Below are positions 52,458 through 62,037 of a DNA stretch of 64,000 nucleotides, in pieces. The first letter of the stretch is position 1. Every line of letters begins with the position of its first letter. Source of the stretch: Pseudoxanthomonas sp. PXM02. GTDB taxonomy: Bacteria; Pseudomonadota; Gammaproteobacteria; Xanthomonadales; Xanthomonadaceae. Below the pieces are notes generated by a model, which saw only the letters and a list, made by a program, of their open reading frames with translations, was not told where the DNA came from and did not search any database. The position numbers and the translations under genes are program-made. The stretch spans positions 1,054,001 to 1,118,000 of the forward strand of contig NZ_JACVAK010000001.1 of the NCBI RefSeq assembly GCF_014851805.1. Reading direction: 5' to 3'.

Positions 52458-53564
52458 TCAGGCGACGGCAGGCGTTGCGGTCACCCGCTCGGGCCACACC
52501 GTCTTGGCCAGCAATTCATCGTCCCAGTCGAACTGCAGCGCGCCGTCCTTGACGAACAAGGCGACGAAGTTCAGCACGTTGCGGGCGTACATCTCGCTGG
52601 CATGCACGGCGCCGAGGCTGGCGAGGTTCAGCGGCCCGGCGATGGTCACGCCGTTGTGCGCGTAGGTGTCGCCGGGACGGGTCAGTTCGCAGTTGCCGCC
52701 GGTTTCCGCAGCGAGGTCGACGATGACGCTGCCGGGTTTCATGCCTTCCACCATCGCCGTGGTGATGATCTTCGGCGCCGGGCGACCCGGCACAGCGGCG
52801 GTGCAGACCACCACGTCGATGCCGCGGAGATGGTCAGCGAGACGCTGCTGCTGCAGGGCGCGCTCTTCGTCGGTCAGCTGGCGCGCATAGCCGCCCTCGC
52901 CCGCCGCACTGACGCCGAGGTCGAGGAATTTGCCGCCCAGCGATTCGATCTGCTCGCGCGTCTCCGGGCGCACGTCGAAGCCCTCGACCTGCGCGCCGAG
53001 CCGCTTGGCCGTGGCGATGCCCTGCAGCCCCGCGACGCCCGCGCCGACGATCAGCACCTTCGACGGACGGATCGTGCCGGCAGCCGTGGTCAGCATGGGA
53101 AAGAAGCGCGGCGCCAGCTGCGCGGCGATCAGGACGGCCTTGTAACCAGCCATGCCCGCCTGCGAACTCAGCACGTCCATGGCCTGCGCGCGCGTCGTGC
53201 GCGGCAACCGCTCAAGCGGGAAGGCCTGGAGGCCGTTCGCCTGCATCGCGGCCGCCCGCGCCGGATCGGCGCCGGGCTGCAGCACGCCGACCAGCGTGGC
53301 GCCGGACTTGAAGCCATTGATGACGTCCGCCGACGGCGGTTGCACGCAGAGCAGCAGATCGGCACTGGAACGGCCCACGTCATCGCCGAGTTCGGCGCCC
53401 GCGTCCGCATAGGCCTGGTCGAGGAAGCCCGCGCCCTCGCCGGCACCGCGCTCCACGACGACGCGTGCGCCGGAGGCGATCAGCTTCTTCACGGTTTCCG
53501 GTGTCGCGGCCACGCGGCGTTCGCCCGCGGCAGTTTCCTTCAGTACCCGAACTTCGACCGCCAT
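52458..53564 (-). CDS. pntAa: NAD(P) transhydrogenase subunit alpha 1 (NAD-binding)
   Basis: The soluble domain I of the transhydrogenase, related to alanine dehydrogenase; it binds NAD(H). The 368-residue protein begins MAVEVRVLKETAAGERRVAA and contains VLIVGAGVAGLQGIATAKRL (Rossmann loop) and FDVRPETREQIESLGGKF. No membrane segment is present, fitting the split alpha subunit. Its partners pntAb and pntB are 1.9 kb downstream, separated by four plus-strand genes. Confidence 0.95.
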   Translation of the reverse strand: MAVEVRVLKETAAGERRVAATPETVKKLIASGARVVVERGAGEGAGFLDQAYADAGAELGDDVGRSSADLLLCVQPPSADVINGFKSGATLVGVLQPGADPARAAAMQANGLQAFPLERLPRTTRAQAMDVLSSQAGMAGYKAVLIAAQLAPRFFPMLTTAAGTIRPSKVLIVGAGVAGLQGIATAKRLGAQVEGFDVRPETREQIESLGGKFLDLGVSAAGEGGYARQLTDEERALQQQRLADHLRGIDVVVCTAAVPGRPAPKIITTAMVEGMKPGSVIVDLAAETGGNCELTRPGDTYAHNGVTIAGPLNLASLGAVHASEMYARNVLNFVALFVKDGALQFDWDDELLAKTVWPERVTATPAVA

Positions 53565-53638
53565 TGCGCCCCTCGTCGTTAGGTCGTCCGTGGGGCGATG
53601 CTAGCAGAGCGCGGCAGGGCCGCGCGGAGGCGATCGGG

Positions 53639-55957
53639 TCAGGCCGGTGCGGCGGCCGAGGGGGCGGGTTCGAGTCGTTCGATCACGCCCTGCATCGCGC
53701 TGTCGAACGCGTCTTCGCTCTGGTGCGTGCGCAGCCGGCCCATGCGCACCATCACCGCCAGTTCCTCGGGGGAGGCAACGCAGAAGCGCACGCCGCGGCG
53801 GTTGACGAACAGCAGGCGCGAGGAGATCGGGCTGACCCACGACAGTTTGCCCGCCTGCACCTTGTTGTCCTTGTCGACGAAATCCAGCCACGTGCCGATC
53901 GGCAGGCCGCGGAAATGGTCGGCATCGCTGTGGTCGAAATCGAGCGTGTCGGCGCCACCGACCAGCTGGATCGCCGCAGTGTCCTCGTCGACGATGGGCT
54001 TGGGCAGCACGACCTGCGGCAACTCGGGCAGCGCCTTTTCCAGATCCGGACGGGCGGAAGCGACCGCCTGCAGCGTGTCGTGCAGCGCATCCACGGCGCC
54101 GGCCGCCGCGTCCTGGTTCATGCCTACGCTGGCGAACACCTTCAGCATTTCGGTGCGCCACGCCTGCAGCCACGGCTTGCCGACCACATGGCGTTGCGCT
54201 TCGGTCAGTTCCTCGAGCACGCCGTCGGCGAGCGCCAGCGATTCGCGCAGGCCCGTGCCGTCGTCGCCTTCCCGCAGCACCGTCATGGTCACGTGGTGGG
54301 CCCACGGCTGACGCAGGAAATCCTCGATGGCCTGCGGCACGCGGCGGTCCGCCAGGCGCTCGTCCAGCTCGGAGGTCATGCGCGCGCGCGCGGCTTCCAA
54401 CCGTTCCTGGCCGCGCTGGATCTCGGCAGCGCGCCGTTCGGCGATCTCGATGCGGCGGCGATGCTGGTCGAGGTACGCACGGAATTCTTCTTCCAGGGTC
54501 AGGAAGATCGCGAGGTTCTCGTTGAATTCGGCGACCAGGCGGTCGACGACTTCCTCGACCTTCGTCAGCAGGGTGCGCTCGGCGGCGCTCTCGCCGTTGT
54601 TGCCCTCGCAGGCCTCGGCCAGCACGTTGAGCAGGCGGCGCGCCGGATGGGTCTTCTGCACGAACATGCGGCGGTCCAGCAGCGCCACCTTCACGAACGG
54701 CACCACCAGCCGGCCGATCAGTTCGCGCGGTCGGCCTTCCAGGTCGCGCTCGTCGAGCATGACGTCGAACAGCATGCCGACCAAGTCGATCGCGTCCTCG
54801 TCGACCGGCGCCAGGCGCGCCTGCGACGGGTCCACGCCCAGCTGCGTGGCGCTGCTGAGCACTTCATTCTTCAGCCGCTGCGACAGCGACTCGCCGGTGT
54901 CACCGATCGCCGCGCGCAGCGTCGCACTGGGCGATGCCTGCAGCAGCGACAGCACCGACAGCATCTCGCGTTGGGACAGGTCGCGGCGGTGCTGATCGGC
55001 GGGGCGCGCCTCCGGCGCGTCGCCCGTATCGCGGCCACGGCGCGATTCCTGCAGCAGGTGGTGCAGGGCTTCGAGCAGCACCCCCTGCGCGCCCGGCCCG
55101 GACGCGTAACCGGGCGGAACATCGCCGAAGCCCGGCGGTGCGACCGGCGCCGCCTGGCTGGCCTGCAGCCCGCGGCTGACGCCCGCCATGCGGTTGAGGA
55201 AGCGCGCCGCCCAGGCGGGCGCGCCGGGTTCTTCTTCGCCAGTGGCCGCGAGGTCCGCGGCAGCATCCGCGACCGGTGCCGCCGCCGCAGGTGCGCGGCG
55301 GGCCGGCAGCTCGGGCATCACGCCGACCTGCATCAGGCGCTGGTCCAGGGCCGCGTAGATGCGCGCGATGGCGGGCACGAAGTCGCGCTCGCACAGTTTG
55401 ATCACCACCAGGCGGACGTCGGGCGCGAGGTCGCAGCCGGCGAACGCCTGGTGCACGGCCACGCCGATGTGCTCGGGACCGATGGGATTGAGGTCGGCAT
55501 CCAGCGTGATGTCGCCGGCGATCCAGCCCAGCCGGCGGTCCAGCCGTGCCAGCACGGGCTTGCAGTCGCGCTGGATGACGCTGGCGAAATTGCGGACGGC
55601 CAGGCGCGACTCGAGTTCCTGCTCGGACACCAGGCTGAGGGTTTCTTCGGCCGACTCCAGGAACACGCGCTCGATCGGCAGCGGCTGGCCGGCTTCCAGC
55701 GCCTTCCACGAGCGCTGCAGTTGGGCGCGGAAGCGACCGATGATGTCGTCGCGGCGGCGGCGCAGTTCGCGCATCGCATCCAGGAAGGCCATCTGCGAGG
55801 GACCGGCGCGCTCGGCGCGGTCGAACAGCGCATCATCGAAACGCCCCAGCGCCACCGCGAAGGCATCGACCAGCGGCGGGATCGCGGCGTCGCGCGCCTG
55901 CTCCAGCAGGCGCGAGTCGCGCCCTGGGCGGTCGGCGATGTTGAGGACGTTCGACAT
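53639..55957 (-). CDS. DUF1631 protein (first of a tandem pair)
   Basis: A 772-residue cytosolic protein of the DUF1631 family. The C-terminal block WLDFVDKDNKVQAGKLSWVS with LLFVNRRGVRFCVASPEELA is conserved with the next gene. The middle is helical and acidic. Many homologues are mislabelled thymidine phosphorylase; no such motif is present. The start MSNVLNIADRPGRDSRLLEQ at 55957 was chosen by comparison with the paralogue. It is transcribed after the sister gene with a 187-bp gap. Confidence 0.85.
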   Translation of the reverse strand: MSNVLNIADRPGRDSRLLEQARDAAIPPLVDAFAVALGRFDDALFDRAERAGPSQMAFLDAMRELRRRRDDIIGRFRAQLQRSWKALEAGQPLPIERVFLESAEETLSLVSEQELESRLAVRNFASVIQRDCKPVLARLDRRLGWIAGDITLDADLNPIGPEHIGVAVHQAFAGCDLAPDVRLVVIKLCERDFVPAIARIYAALDQRLMQVGVMPELPARRAPAAAAPVADAAADLAATGEEEPGAPAWAARFLNRMAGVSRGLQASQAAPVAPPGFGDVPPGYASGPGAQGVLLEALHHLLQESRRGRDTGDAPEARPADQHRRDLSQREMLSVLSLLQASPSATLRAAIGDTGESLSQRLKNEVLSSATQLGVDPSQARLAPVDEDAIDLVGMLFDVMLDERDLEGRPRELIGRLVVPFVKVALLDRRMFVQKTHPARRLLNVLAEACEGNNGESAAERTLLTKVEEVVDRLVAEFNENLAIFLTLEEEFRAYLDQHRRRIEIAERRAAEIQRGQERLEAARARMTSELDERLADRRVPQAIEDFLRQPWAHHVTMTVLREGDDGTGLRESLALADGVLEELTEAQRHVVGKPWLQAWRTEMLKVFASVGMNQDAAAGAVDALHDTLQAVASARPDLEKALPELPQVVLPKPIVDEDTAAIQLVGGADTLDFDHSDADHFRGLPIGTWLDFVDKDNKVQAGKLSWVSPISSRLLFVNRRGVRFCVASPEELAVMVRMGRLRTHQSEDAFDSAMQGVIERLEPAPSAAAPA

Positions 55958-56144
55958 GCGCAGGGGTCCCCGCCCGGGGGGGCGAAAGAAAGGTGGGGGA
56001 TGCGGACGGGGATCCGCAGCGACATCGTAGGAAATCCGCCCGACAGGCGACCGTGATGGCTTCGGCAGTTTGGTGCCGTGCAATACGATACCGCACAGGA
56101 AACCCTTGCGGCACAGGGCTTGCATGTCCGGCGTGGCGGCCGGC

Positions 56145-58322
56145 TCAGGGCGGCGCGGGCGTCACCAGGCGGTCCACCACGCCCTGCATCGCACTGTAGA
56201 ACGCGTCCTCGTCGCGATGCATGCGCACGCGGCCCAGCTGCGCCATCACCACCAGCTCCTGCACCGAGGCCACGCAGATGCGCGCGCCCGCCCGGTTGAC
56301 GAACATCAGGCGGCGCGACACCGGGCTGATCCAGCTCAGGCGGCCCGCCTGCACGCGATTGTCCTTGTCGACGAAATCCAGCCAGCTGCCTTCCCGCAGT
56401 TGCTGGAAGTAGTCGGTCATCACCGGGTCCAGGTGTTCCAGGCCCTCTACCCACTCGTGTGTTTCCAGCAGGCCCGGCAGCACCGGTTGCGGCAGTGCGG
56501 GCGCAGGTTCCGACGTCGCGGCGCGCGGCTCCGGCGCCGCGGCCTGCGGCGTGACCAGGGCGGCGAACAGCGTTTCCCGCAGCGCGGCGATCGCGGCCCG
56601 CGAATTCCCGGATGCCATCCACATCGGCTGCAACCAGTCCATCGCGGTATGCCAGGCGCGGACGTCGTCGCGGACATGGGCGTCGTCGATCGCCTGCAGC
56701 AGACCGTCCAGCATCATCGGCGCGGCCTGCGGCTTGTTGAGCGACTGCATGCGCGCGGCATAGGCCGGCCATCCCTCCCGCAGGATGTGCCGCATCGCGG
56801 CAGGCACCTCGCGCCCCTGCAGCTTCGCCTCCAGCGTGGCAGCGAATCCCGCCAGGATGGCGGCTTCGGCATCCTTCGCGCGCTGTTCCGCGGCCAACGC
56901 CTCTTCGGCCTTCTCCGCCTCGGTGCGGTAGCGCGCATAGAAGTCGTTGAAGTCGGTCCGCGCCGTGCGGAACACCGACTGGCTTTCGTCGAAATCGGCG
57001 ACCAGTCGCTGCACGGTGTCGCGCACCTTCTCCAGCAACAGGCGCTGCGCTTCGTTCTCGCCCGGATTGCCGTCGCAGGCTTCGACCAGCAGGTTGAGCA
57101 GACGGCGCGCCGAGTGGGTGGCCTGCAAAAACAGCTTGCGGTCCTGCAAGGCGACCTTGGTCATCGGTGCCATCAACCGGCCGAGCACGTGGACCTGTTC
57201 GTCGCCGAGGTGGCTCTCGCGGAAGATCACCTCGAACAGCATGCCGACCAGATCGACCACGTTTTCGTCGGCCTCCGAGATCGCCACGGCCTCCGGCGCG
57301 ACACCGAGCTGGGCCGCATGCAGGAAGATCTGCTGCTTGAACGCGGCCTGCAGCTTGCGCGGATCCGCGAGCACTTCGGCGTGCACCTCGGGCGAGGCGA
57401 TCTGCACCAGGGTCAGCGCCACCACCAGTTCGCGCTGCGACAACGAGGTGCGTGACGAAGGCGGGCGAGCAGCATCTCCTTCGCGCGCACGCTGCTGCCT
57501 GGACGCTTCAAGCAGGTGGTGCAGCGCCGGCGGCAGGCTGGCCGCGTCCGGCGACGCCGCATTCGCGCTCCCCTCCTCCTGGTCCCACGACACGAAGAAG
57601 CGCGTCATCCAGTCGGGCTCGCTGGACGCCTCGTCCCCGCTGCTGGGAATGGCCTGCGCGCGGCGCACCCTCGACGTCGTGCTGTCCTGCGCACCCAGCC
57701 GGCGCACCAGCCGGGCGTGCAGGGATTCGTAGATCGGCCCGAGCAGTTCGACGAACTCCCTGCCGCAGCACTGCACAGCCAGCGCACGCACGTTGCCGGG
57801 CAGCGATGCGCGTGCAAAGCCGCGATAGACGGCCATCGCGATGCGGGCAGGCGAATACGGCGCGCTGTCCGGCGCCAGGCGCACGCCCATGTCCAGCCAC
57901 GTCAGGTAGCCGTTGAGGCGCAGCAGCTCGGATTGCCATTCTCGCGAGATGAGGTCCGCCAACTGGTCGGTCGCCAGCCGGACGTCCAGTTCATCTTCTT
58001 CCACCAGTCCGAGGTCAGAGCCGGGCTGTTCCTGGCCGAAGCGCGCCGTGGGCGCCTCGCCTTCCGCGGCCGCCTGCCAGGCCGCCGCCATGTCTTCACG
58101 GAATCCGCGCAGGATCAGCTCGCGGCGATCCTTCAGCGCAAGCAGCCCGTCCAGATAGGGGCCGCGATCCAGCTCCATGCGCTCCAGGCGGTCCAGCATC
58201 GGCTGGCGCAACCCGTCCACCACGTCGGCGAATGCGGCATCCAGCGCCGGCTGCATCGCCTCACGCAGCAGTTCGACGAGCTGGTTGCCTGACGTGGGAA
58301 GAGGCGGTGGCGTGGCGGGCAT
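56145..58322 (-). CDS. DUF1631 protein (second of the tandem pair)
   Basis: A 725-residue paralogue of the preceding protein with the same C-terminal block (WLDFVDKDNRVQAGRLSWIS, RLMFVNRAGARICVASVQEL) and similar central regions (RRLLNLLVEACDGNPGENEA versus RRLLNVLAEACEGNNGESAA). No signal peptide. The two may act together or be differentially used. It is divergent from the nitroreductase gene (140 bp). Function unknown. Confidence 0.85.
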   Translation of the reverse strand: MPATPPPLPTSGNQLVELLREAMQPALDAAFADVVDGLRQPMLDRLERMELDRGPYLDGLLALKDRRELILRGFREDMAAAWQAAAEGEAPTARFGQEQPGSDLGLVEEDELDVRLATDQLADLISREWQSELLRLNGYLTWLDMGVRLAPDSAPYSPARIAMAVYRGFARASLPGNVRALAVQCCGREFVELLGPIYESLHARLVRRLGAQDSTTSRVRRAQAIPSSGDEASSEPDWMTRFFVSWDQEEGSANAASPDAASLPPALHHLLEASRQQRAREGDAARPPSSRTSLSQRELVVALTLVQIASPEVHAEVLADPRKLQAAFKQQIFLHAAQLGVAPEAVAISEADENVVDLVGMLFEVIFRESHLGDEQVHVLGRLMAPMTKVALQDRKLFLQATHSARRLLNLLVEACDGNPGENEAQRLLLEKVRDTVQRLVADFDESQSVFRTARTDFNDFYARYRTEAEKAEEALAAEQRAKDAEAAILAGFAATLEAKLQGREVPAAMRHILREGWPAYAARMQSLNKPQAAPMMLDGLLQAIDDAHVRDDVRAWHTAMDWLQPMWMASGNSRAAIAALRETLFAALVTPQAAAPEPRAATSEPAPALPQPVLPGLLETHEWVEGLEHLDPVMTDYFQQLREGSWLDFVDKDNRVQAGRLSWISPVSRRLMFVNRAGARICVASVQELVVMAQLGRVRMHRDEDAFYSAMQGVVDRLVTPAPP

Positions 58323-58462
58323 TGCGTCGTTGGGTCGGCCGGGTTGTCCGCTGCGACCCGTCCAGCTTCACGGATCCGTGCGTGGCGCGGACCGTGACGC
58401 ATCCGCTGCGATTAAACTGATGCATCGATACCGTGCACTGCATCCCACTATAAGGCGACTCG

Positions 58463-59044
58463 ATGCTCACTGAAAGTCTGTTGCAGGCACTGGACGCACG
58501 ACGTTCCGTGCCATCCAAGCAATTGGGCGAACCCGGCCCCGATGCGACCACGCTGCTGCGCATGCTGGCCTCGGCGGTTCGCGTGCCGGACCACGGCAAG
58601 CTGGTGCCGTTCCGCTTCATTCATATCCACGGCGACGCGCGCCACGCGCTCGGTAACCACCTGGCGGCCCGCACGCGTGCACTCGATCCCGATGCGCCGG
58701 ACGCGGCGGTGGAGAAGGATCGCGGCCGCTTCTCCAGCGCGCCCGACATCATCACCGTGGTCGCGCGCCTGACGCCGGGCCACAAGGTGCCCGAGCAGGA
58801 GCAGTTGCTCACCGCCGGCAGCGTCTGCTTCGCGCTGCTGCAGGCGGCGCAGGCGTTCGACTTCGGCGCACAGTGGCTGACCGGCTGGATGGCGTACGAC
58901 GCGCATGTCGCGCAATTGCTCGGCCTGGCCCAGAACGAGAAGGTCGCCGGCTTCATCCATATCGGCACGCCGCGACTGGAAGCCCCGGAACGGGAGCGCC
59001 CCGATCCGGCCGCACTGCTGTCCGAATGGACCCCCGATGCCTGA
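58463..59044 (+). CDS. Nitroreductase-family protein (YdjA-like)
   Basis: A 193-residue flavoprotein of the short nitroreductase group. FMN-phosphate residues are expected in the N-terminal ARRSVPSKQLGEPGPDATTL, and VRVPDHGKLVPFRFIHIHGD and AGFIHIGTPRLEAPERERPD are typical of YdjA/TdsD-like members. The substrate is unknown. It overlaps the next gene by 8 bp. Confidence 0.9.
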   Translation: MLTESLLQALDARRSVPSKQLGEPGPDATTLLRMLASAVRVPDHGKLVPFRFIHIHGDARHALGNHLAARTRALDPDAPDAAVEKDRGRFSSAPDIITVVARLTPGHKVPEQEQLLTAGSVCFALLQAAQAFDFGAQWLTGWMAYDAHVAQLLGLAQNEKVAGFIHIGTPRLEAPERERPDPAALLSEWTPDA

Positions 59045-59957
59045 ATCGCCGCGCCCGCGTCCGCTCTATCTGGTCGATGCCAGCCTGTACGTGTTCCGTG
59101 CCTGGCATTCGATGCCGGACGAGTTCCAGGATGCCGAAGGCTGGCCGACCAATGCGGTGCACGGTTTCGCGCGCTTCCTGCTGGAGTTGCTGGAAAAGGA
59201 ACGTCCGGCGCACATCGCCATCGCCTTCGACGAAGCGCTGGACAGCTGCTTCCGCAACCGGCTGTATCCGGCCTACAAGGCCAATCGCGATCCTGCGCCG
59301 GAAGAACTGCGGCGCCAGTTCACCCACTGCAAGGCGCTGTGCGCCGCGCTCGGCCTGAGCGTGCTGGCGCACGGCGAGTACGAGGCCGATGACCTGATCG
59401 GCAGCGCGCTGCATGCGGCGCGGCCGCAGGGGTTCCGTGGCGTCATCGTGTCCGCCGACAAGGATCTCTCGCAGTTGCTGTGGGAATACGACGAGCAGTG
59501 GGACTTCGCGCGCGGACAGCGCTGGGGTGCGGCCGGCGTGAAGGCGCGGCATGGCGTGGAAGCGCGGCAGATCGCCGACTACCTGGCACTGACCGGTGAT
59601 GCGGTCGACAACATTCCCGGCGTGACCGGCATCGGCGCGAAATCCGCGGCCGTGCTGCTGGCGCATTTCGGCAACCTGGACACGCTGCTGGACCGGATGG
59701 ATGAAGTCGCGTTCCTGCGCCTGCGCGGCGCCGCCACGATGGCCATCCGCCTGCGCGAACAGCGCGAGCAGTCCCTGCTGTGGCGCCAGCTGACCACCAT
59801 CGCACTGGACGCCCCGCTGGGCGATGTCGCGTCCGGCCATGCGCGCGGCCAGGCCGATGGCGACATGCTGGCCGGCCTGTCGGACGCGCTGCGCTTCGGC
59901 CCGATGACCCGGCGCCGGCTGCGCGTGGCCGCCGGACTGGAAGACCCCGCCTACTGA
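59037..59957 (+). CDS. 5'-3' exonuclease / flap endonuclease-like protein (ExoIX/Xni type)
   Basis: A 306-residue protein similar to the exonuclease domain of DNA polymerase I. Metal-binding acidic blocks are visible: YLVDASLYVFRAWH, IAFDEALDSCFRN, HGEYEADDLIGSAL and IVSADKDLSQLL, plus the helix-hairpin-helix-like VDNIPGVTGIGAKSAAVLLA. The polymerase domain is missing, as in Xni. It probably processes flaps or RNA/DNA junctions. It overlaps the nitroreductase gene. Confidence 0.92.
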   Translation: MPESPRPRPLYLVDASLYVFRAWHSMPDEFQDAEGWPTNAVHGFARFLLELLEKERPAHIAIAFDEALDSCFRNRLYPAYKANRDPAPEELRRQFTHCKALCAALGLSVLAHGEYEADDLIGSALHAARPQGFRGVIVSADKDLSQLLWEYDEQWDFARGQRWGAAGVKARHGVEARQIADYLALTGDAVDNIPGVTGIGAKSAAVLLAHFGNLDTLLDRMDEVAFLRLRGAATMAIRLREQREQSLLWRQLTTIALDAPLGDVASGHARGQADGDMLAGLSDALRFGPMTRRRLRVAAGLEDPAY

Positions 59958-59998
59958 CGCGTCTGTAAAACGTCATCGGCACCCGATAGCATCGCCCC

Positions 59999-60559
59999 AT
60001 GGACGAACACGACAAGCGACGCGCGCCCGCCGAGGTGGTATGGCAGGGCAAGTACCAGCGCATGATGGTGCGGGGCACGTGGGAGTACGTGGAGCGCGCA
60101 CATGCGGGCGGCCTGGCGGCGATCATCATCGCGGTGACGCCGGACGACGAAGTGGTATTCGTCGAACAGTTCCGCGTGCCCTTGCAGGCGCACACCATCG
60201 AAATGCCCGCCGGCCTGGTCGGCGATATCCACGCGGACGAATCGATCGAGGTGTCCGCGATCCGCGAGCTTGAGGAAGAAACCGGCTGGACGGCCGATCA
60301 CGCCGAAGTGCTGATGATCGGCCCAACGTCCTCCGGCAGCAGCAGCGAGAAGATCGCCTTCGTCCGCGCCACCGGCCTGCGCAAGGTAGGTGCGGGTGGC
60401 GGTGATGGCGACGAAGACATCACCGTGCACATGGTGCCGCGCCAGCGCGCGGCGGCCTGGCTGGCGCAGAAGATGGCCGAAGGCTACGAACTGGATGCCA
60501 AGCTGTGGGCCGGGCTGTGGATGATCGACCACACCCTCGACGGCACGCCGCGCGGCTGA
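59999..60559 (+). CDS. Nudix hydrolase (ADP-ribose pyrophosphatase-like)
   Basis: A 186-residue protein. The Nudix box is GLVGDIHADESIEVSAIREL followed by EEETGW, and the strand before it (FVEQFRVPLQAHTIEMPAG) has the EMPAG element common to ADP-ribose/ADP-sugar hydrolases. The likely role is clearing nucleoside-diphosphate sugars. It lies 41 bp after the exonuclease gene; a DUF4019-type gene is convergent. Confidence 0.9.
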   Translation: MDEHDKRRAPAEVVWQGKYQRMMVRGTWEYVERAHAGGLAAIIIAVTPDDEVVFVEQFRVPLQAHTIEMPAGLVGDIHADESIEVSAIRELEEETGWTADHAEVLMIGPTSSGSSSEKIAFVRATGLRKVGAGGGDGDEDITVHMVPRQRAAAWLAQKMAEGYELDAKLWAGLWMIDHTLDGTPRG

Positions 60560-60563
60560 GTCT

Positions 60564-60983
60564 TCAGGCGACCTTGACGCCGTAACCGGCGAGGCGCCAT
60601 ACATCCTGCTCTTCGCGCCTCAGCGTGACGATTTCGTGGTGCCTCGCACTGGGTGTGCCGAACGACACCGAGAACTCCAGCCTGGCGTACGTGCCGGGCA
60701 ACCACTGCGCCTGCGCCACGGGCTGGTCGACCCGGATCGCGGTCCAGCGCCGCCCCTCCCCTCGCCCCAGCGTTTCATGCCGCTGCGCCAGCGAGTGGAT
60801 GAAGGCATCGCGCGACGTGGAATGCCGGATGGCGCTCGATGCCGCACCCCACAGCACTTCGTGCTGCCCCTGTTCGATGGCCTTGATGAAACGCATCGCC
60901 GCCATCCCCAGCCGCATGATGTCGACGTCTTCCAGCCCGATCCTGCCCGCGCCCAGGTGCCCCGTATCCATCATCATCGCCAT
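60564..60983 (-). CDS. DUF4019-like small protein
   Basis: A 139-residue protein with the blocks FIKAIEQGQHEVLWGAASSA and PGTYARLEFSVSFG, resembling the DUF4019 domain that adopts an NTF2-like fold. The start MAMMMDTGHLGAGRIGLEDV at 60983 is one of several methionines and is uncertain; no signal peptide follows it. It is convergent with the Nudix gene with a 4-bp gap. Function unknown. Confidence 0.65.
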   Translation of the reverse strand: MAMMMDTGHLGAGRIGLEDVDIMRLGMAAMRFIKAIEQGQHEVLWGAASSAIRHSTSRDAFIHSLAQRHETLGRGEGRRWTAIRVDQPVAQAQWLPGTYARLEFSVSFGTPSARHHEIVTLRREEQDVWRLAGYGVKVA

Positions 60984-61108
60984 GCATGTCCGAGAGGTAT
61001 GATCCTCGCCATGCCTCCGATGGCGCGGTATCCACCCGAGTCGTTCGCAGGCGCATGCGGGCACCGGACAACCCGCGCTGCGCCAATGCGCAGCGTCGTG
61101 ACGCGCGT

Positions 61109-62008
61109 CTAGGATCCCGCCAGATGATCGCGGAAGAAGGCCAGCGTGCGCTGCCACGACAGCTCGGCCGCCGCCGCGTCATAGCGCGGCGTGGTGTCGT
61201 TGTGGAAACCGTGGTTGACGCCCCGATAGACGTGGGCGGTGTACGTCGCTCCGGCGGCCTTCAACGCCTGCTCGTACGCAGGCCATCCGGCGTTGACGCG
61301 CGTGTCCAGTTCGGCGAACTGCAGCAGCAGCGGCGCCTTGATGCGTGCCGCCTCTTCCGCCGTAGGCTGCCCACCGTAGTACGGCACCCCAGCGTCGACG
61401 AGGTCAGGCAACCGTGAGGCGAGCAGGTTGGTCACCAGGCCGCCGAAGCAGAAGCCGACCACGCCGAGTTTCCCGTTGTTGCGCGGCAATGCGTGGGCGA
61501 AGCGTGCCGCAGCCTCGAGATCGGCGAGGACCTTCGCGCGATCCAGCTTCGCCTGCATTTCGCGCCCCGCGTCGTCGTTGCCGGGATAGCCGCCGAGCGG
61601 ATACAGCGCATCGGGTGCGAACGCGATGAAACCGGCCACCGCGAGCCGACGTGCGACGTCTTCGATGTACGGATTGAGCCCGCGGTTCTCGTGCACCACC
61701 AGCACCACCGGATGGCGCCCTTCGCTGCGTGGCATCGCCAGCAGGCCGCGGCCTTCGCCATGGCCGTCAGGCGCCGGGAACGTGCGGTAGACCGTGGTGA
61801 TGCGCGGATCGTCGGCGGCGACCTGGGCGGCGAACGCGTACTGCGGCGTCAGTGCCGCGAGCAGCGCGGCGGCCGTGGTGCCGCCGACGGCGAACTGCGT
61901 GGCACCCGCCAGGAAACCGCGCCGGTCGACGCGGCCGTGCACGTAATCGTCGTACAGGTCCAGCACACGCTGGTCGAACGTGGACGCGGCGGCACGCGAC
62001 TGTTCCAT
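61109..62008 (-). CDS. Dienelactone hydrolase-family protein
   Basis: A 299-residue alpha/beta-hydrolase. The N-terminus carries YVHGRVDRRGFLAGATQFAV, a Tat-like RRGFLAG in an extended leader, followed by a hydrophobic stretch. The catalytic Cys is in VGFCFGG, and the Asp and His are in ELDTRVN and GVNHGFHND. Such Tat-type dienelactone hydrolases are periplasmic. CAGGAGAGC precedes ATG 62008. The natural substrate is not evident; it lies 29 bp downstream of pip. Confidence 0.88.
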   Translation of the reverse strand: MEQSRAAASTFDQRVLDLYDDYVHGRVDRRGFLAGATQFAVGGTTAAALLAALTPQYAFAAQVAADDPRITTVYRTFPAPDGHGEGRGLLAMPRSEGRHPVVLVVHENRGLNPYIEDVARRLAVAGFIAFAPDALYPLGGYPGNDDAGREMQAKLDRAKVLADLEAAARFAHALPRNNGKLGVVGFCFGGLVTNLLASRLPDLVDAGVPYYGGQPTAEEAARIKAPLLLQFAELDTRVNAGWPAYEQALKAAGATYTAHVYRGVNHGFHNDTTPRYDAAAAELSWQRTLAFFRDHLAGS

Positions 62009-62037
62009 GGCGCTCTCCTGTTTGCGACGACGTGCGG

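Noticed and set aside
53465..56056. 863-codon open frame antisense to the first DUF1631 gene
   Set aside because: Composition dominated by Arg, His and Gln and no homology; a shadow of the high-GC third positions.
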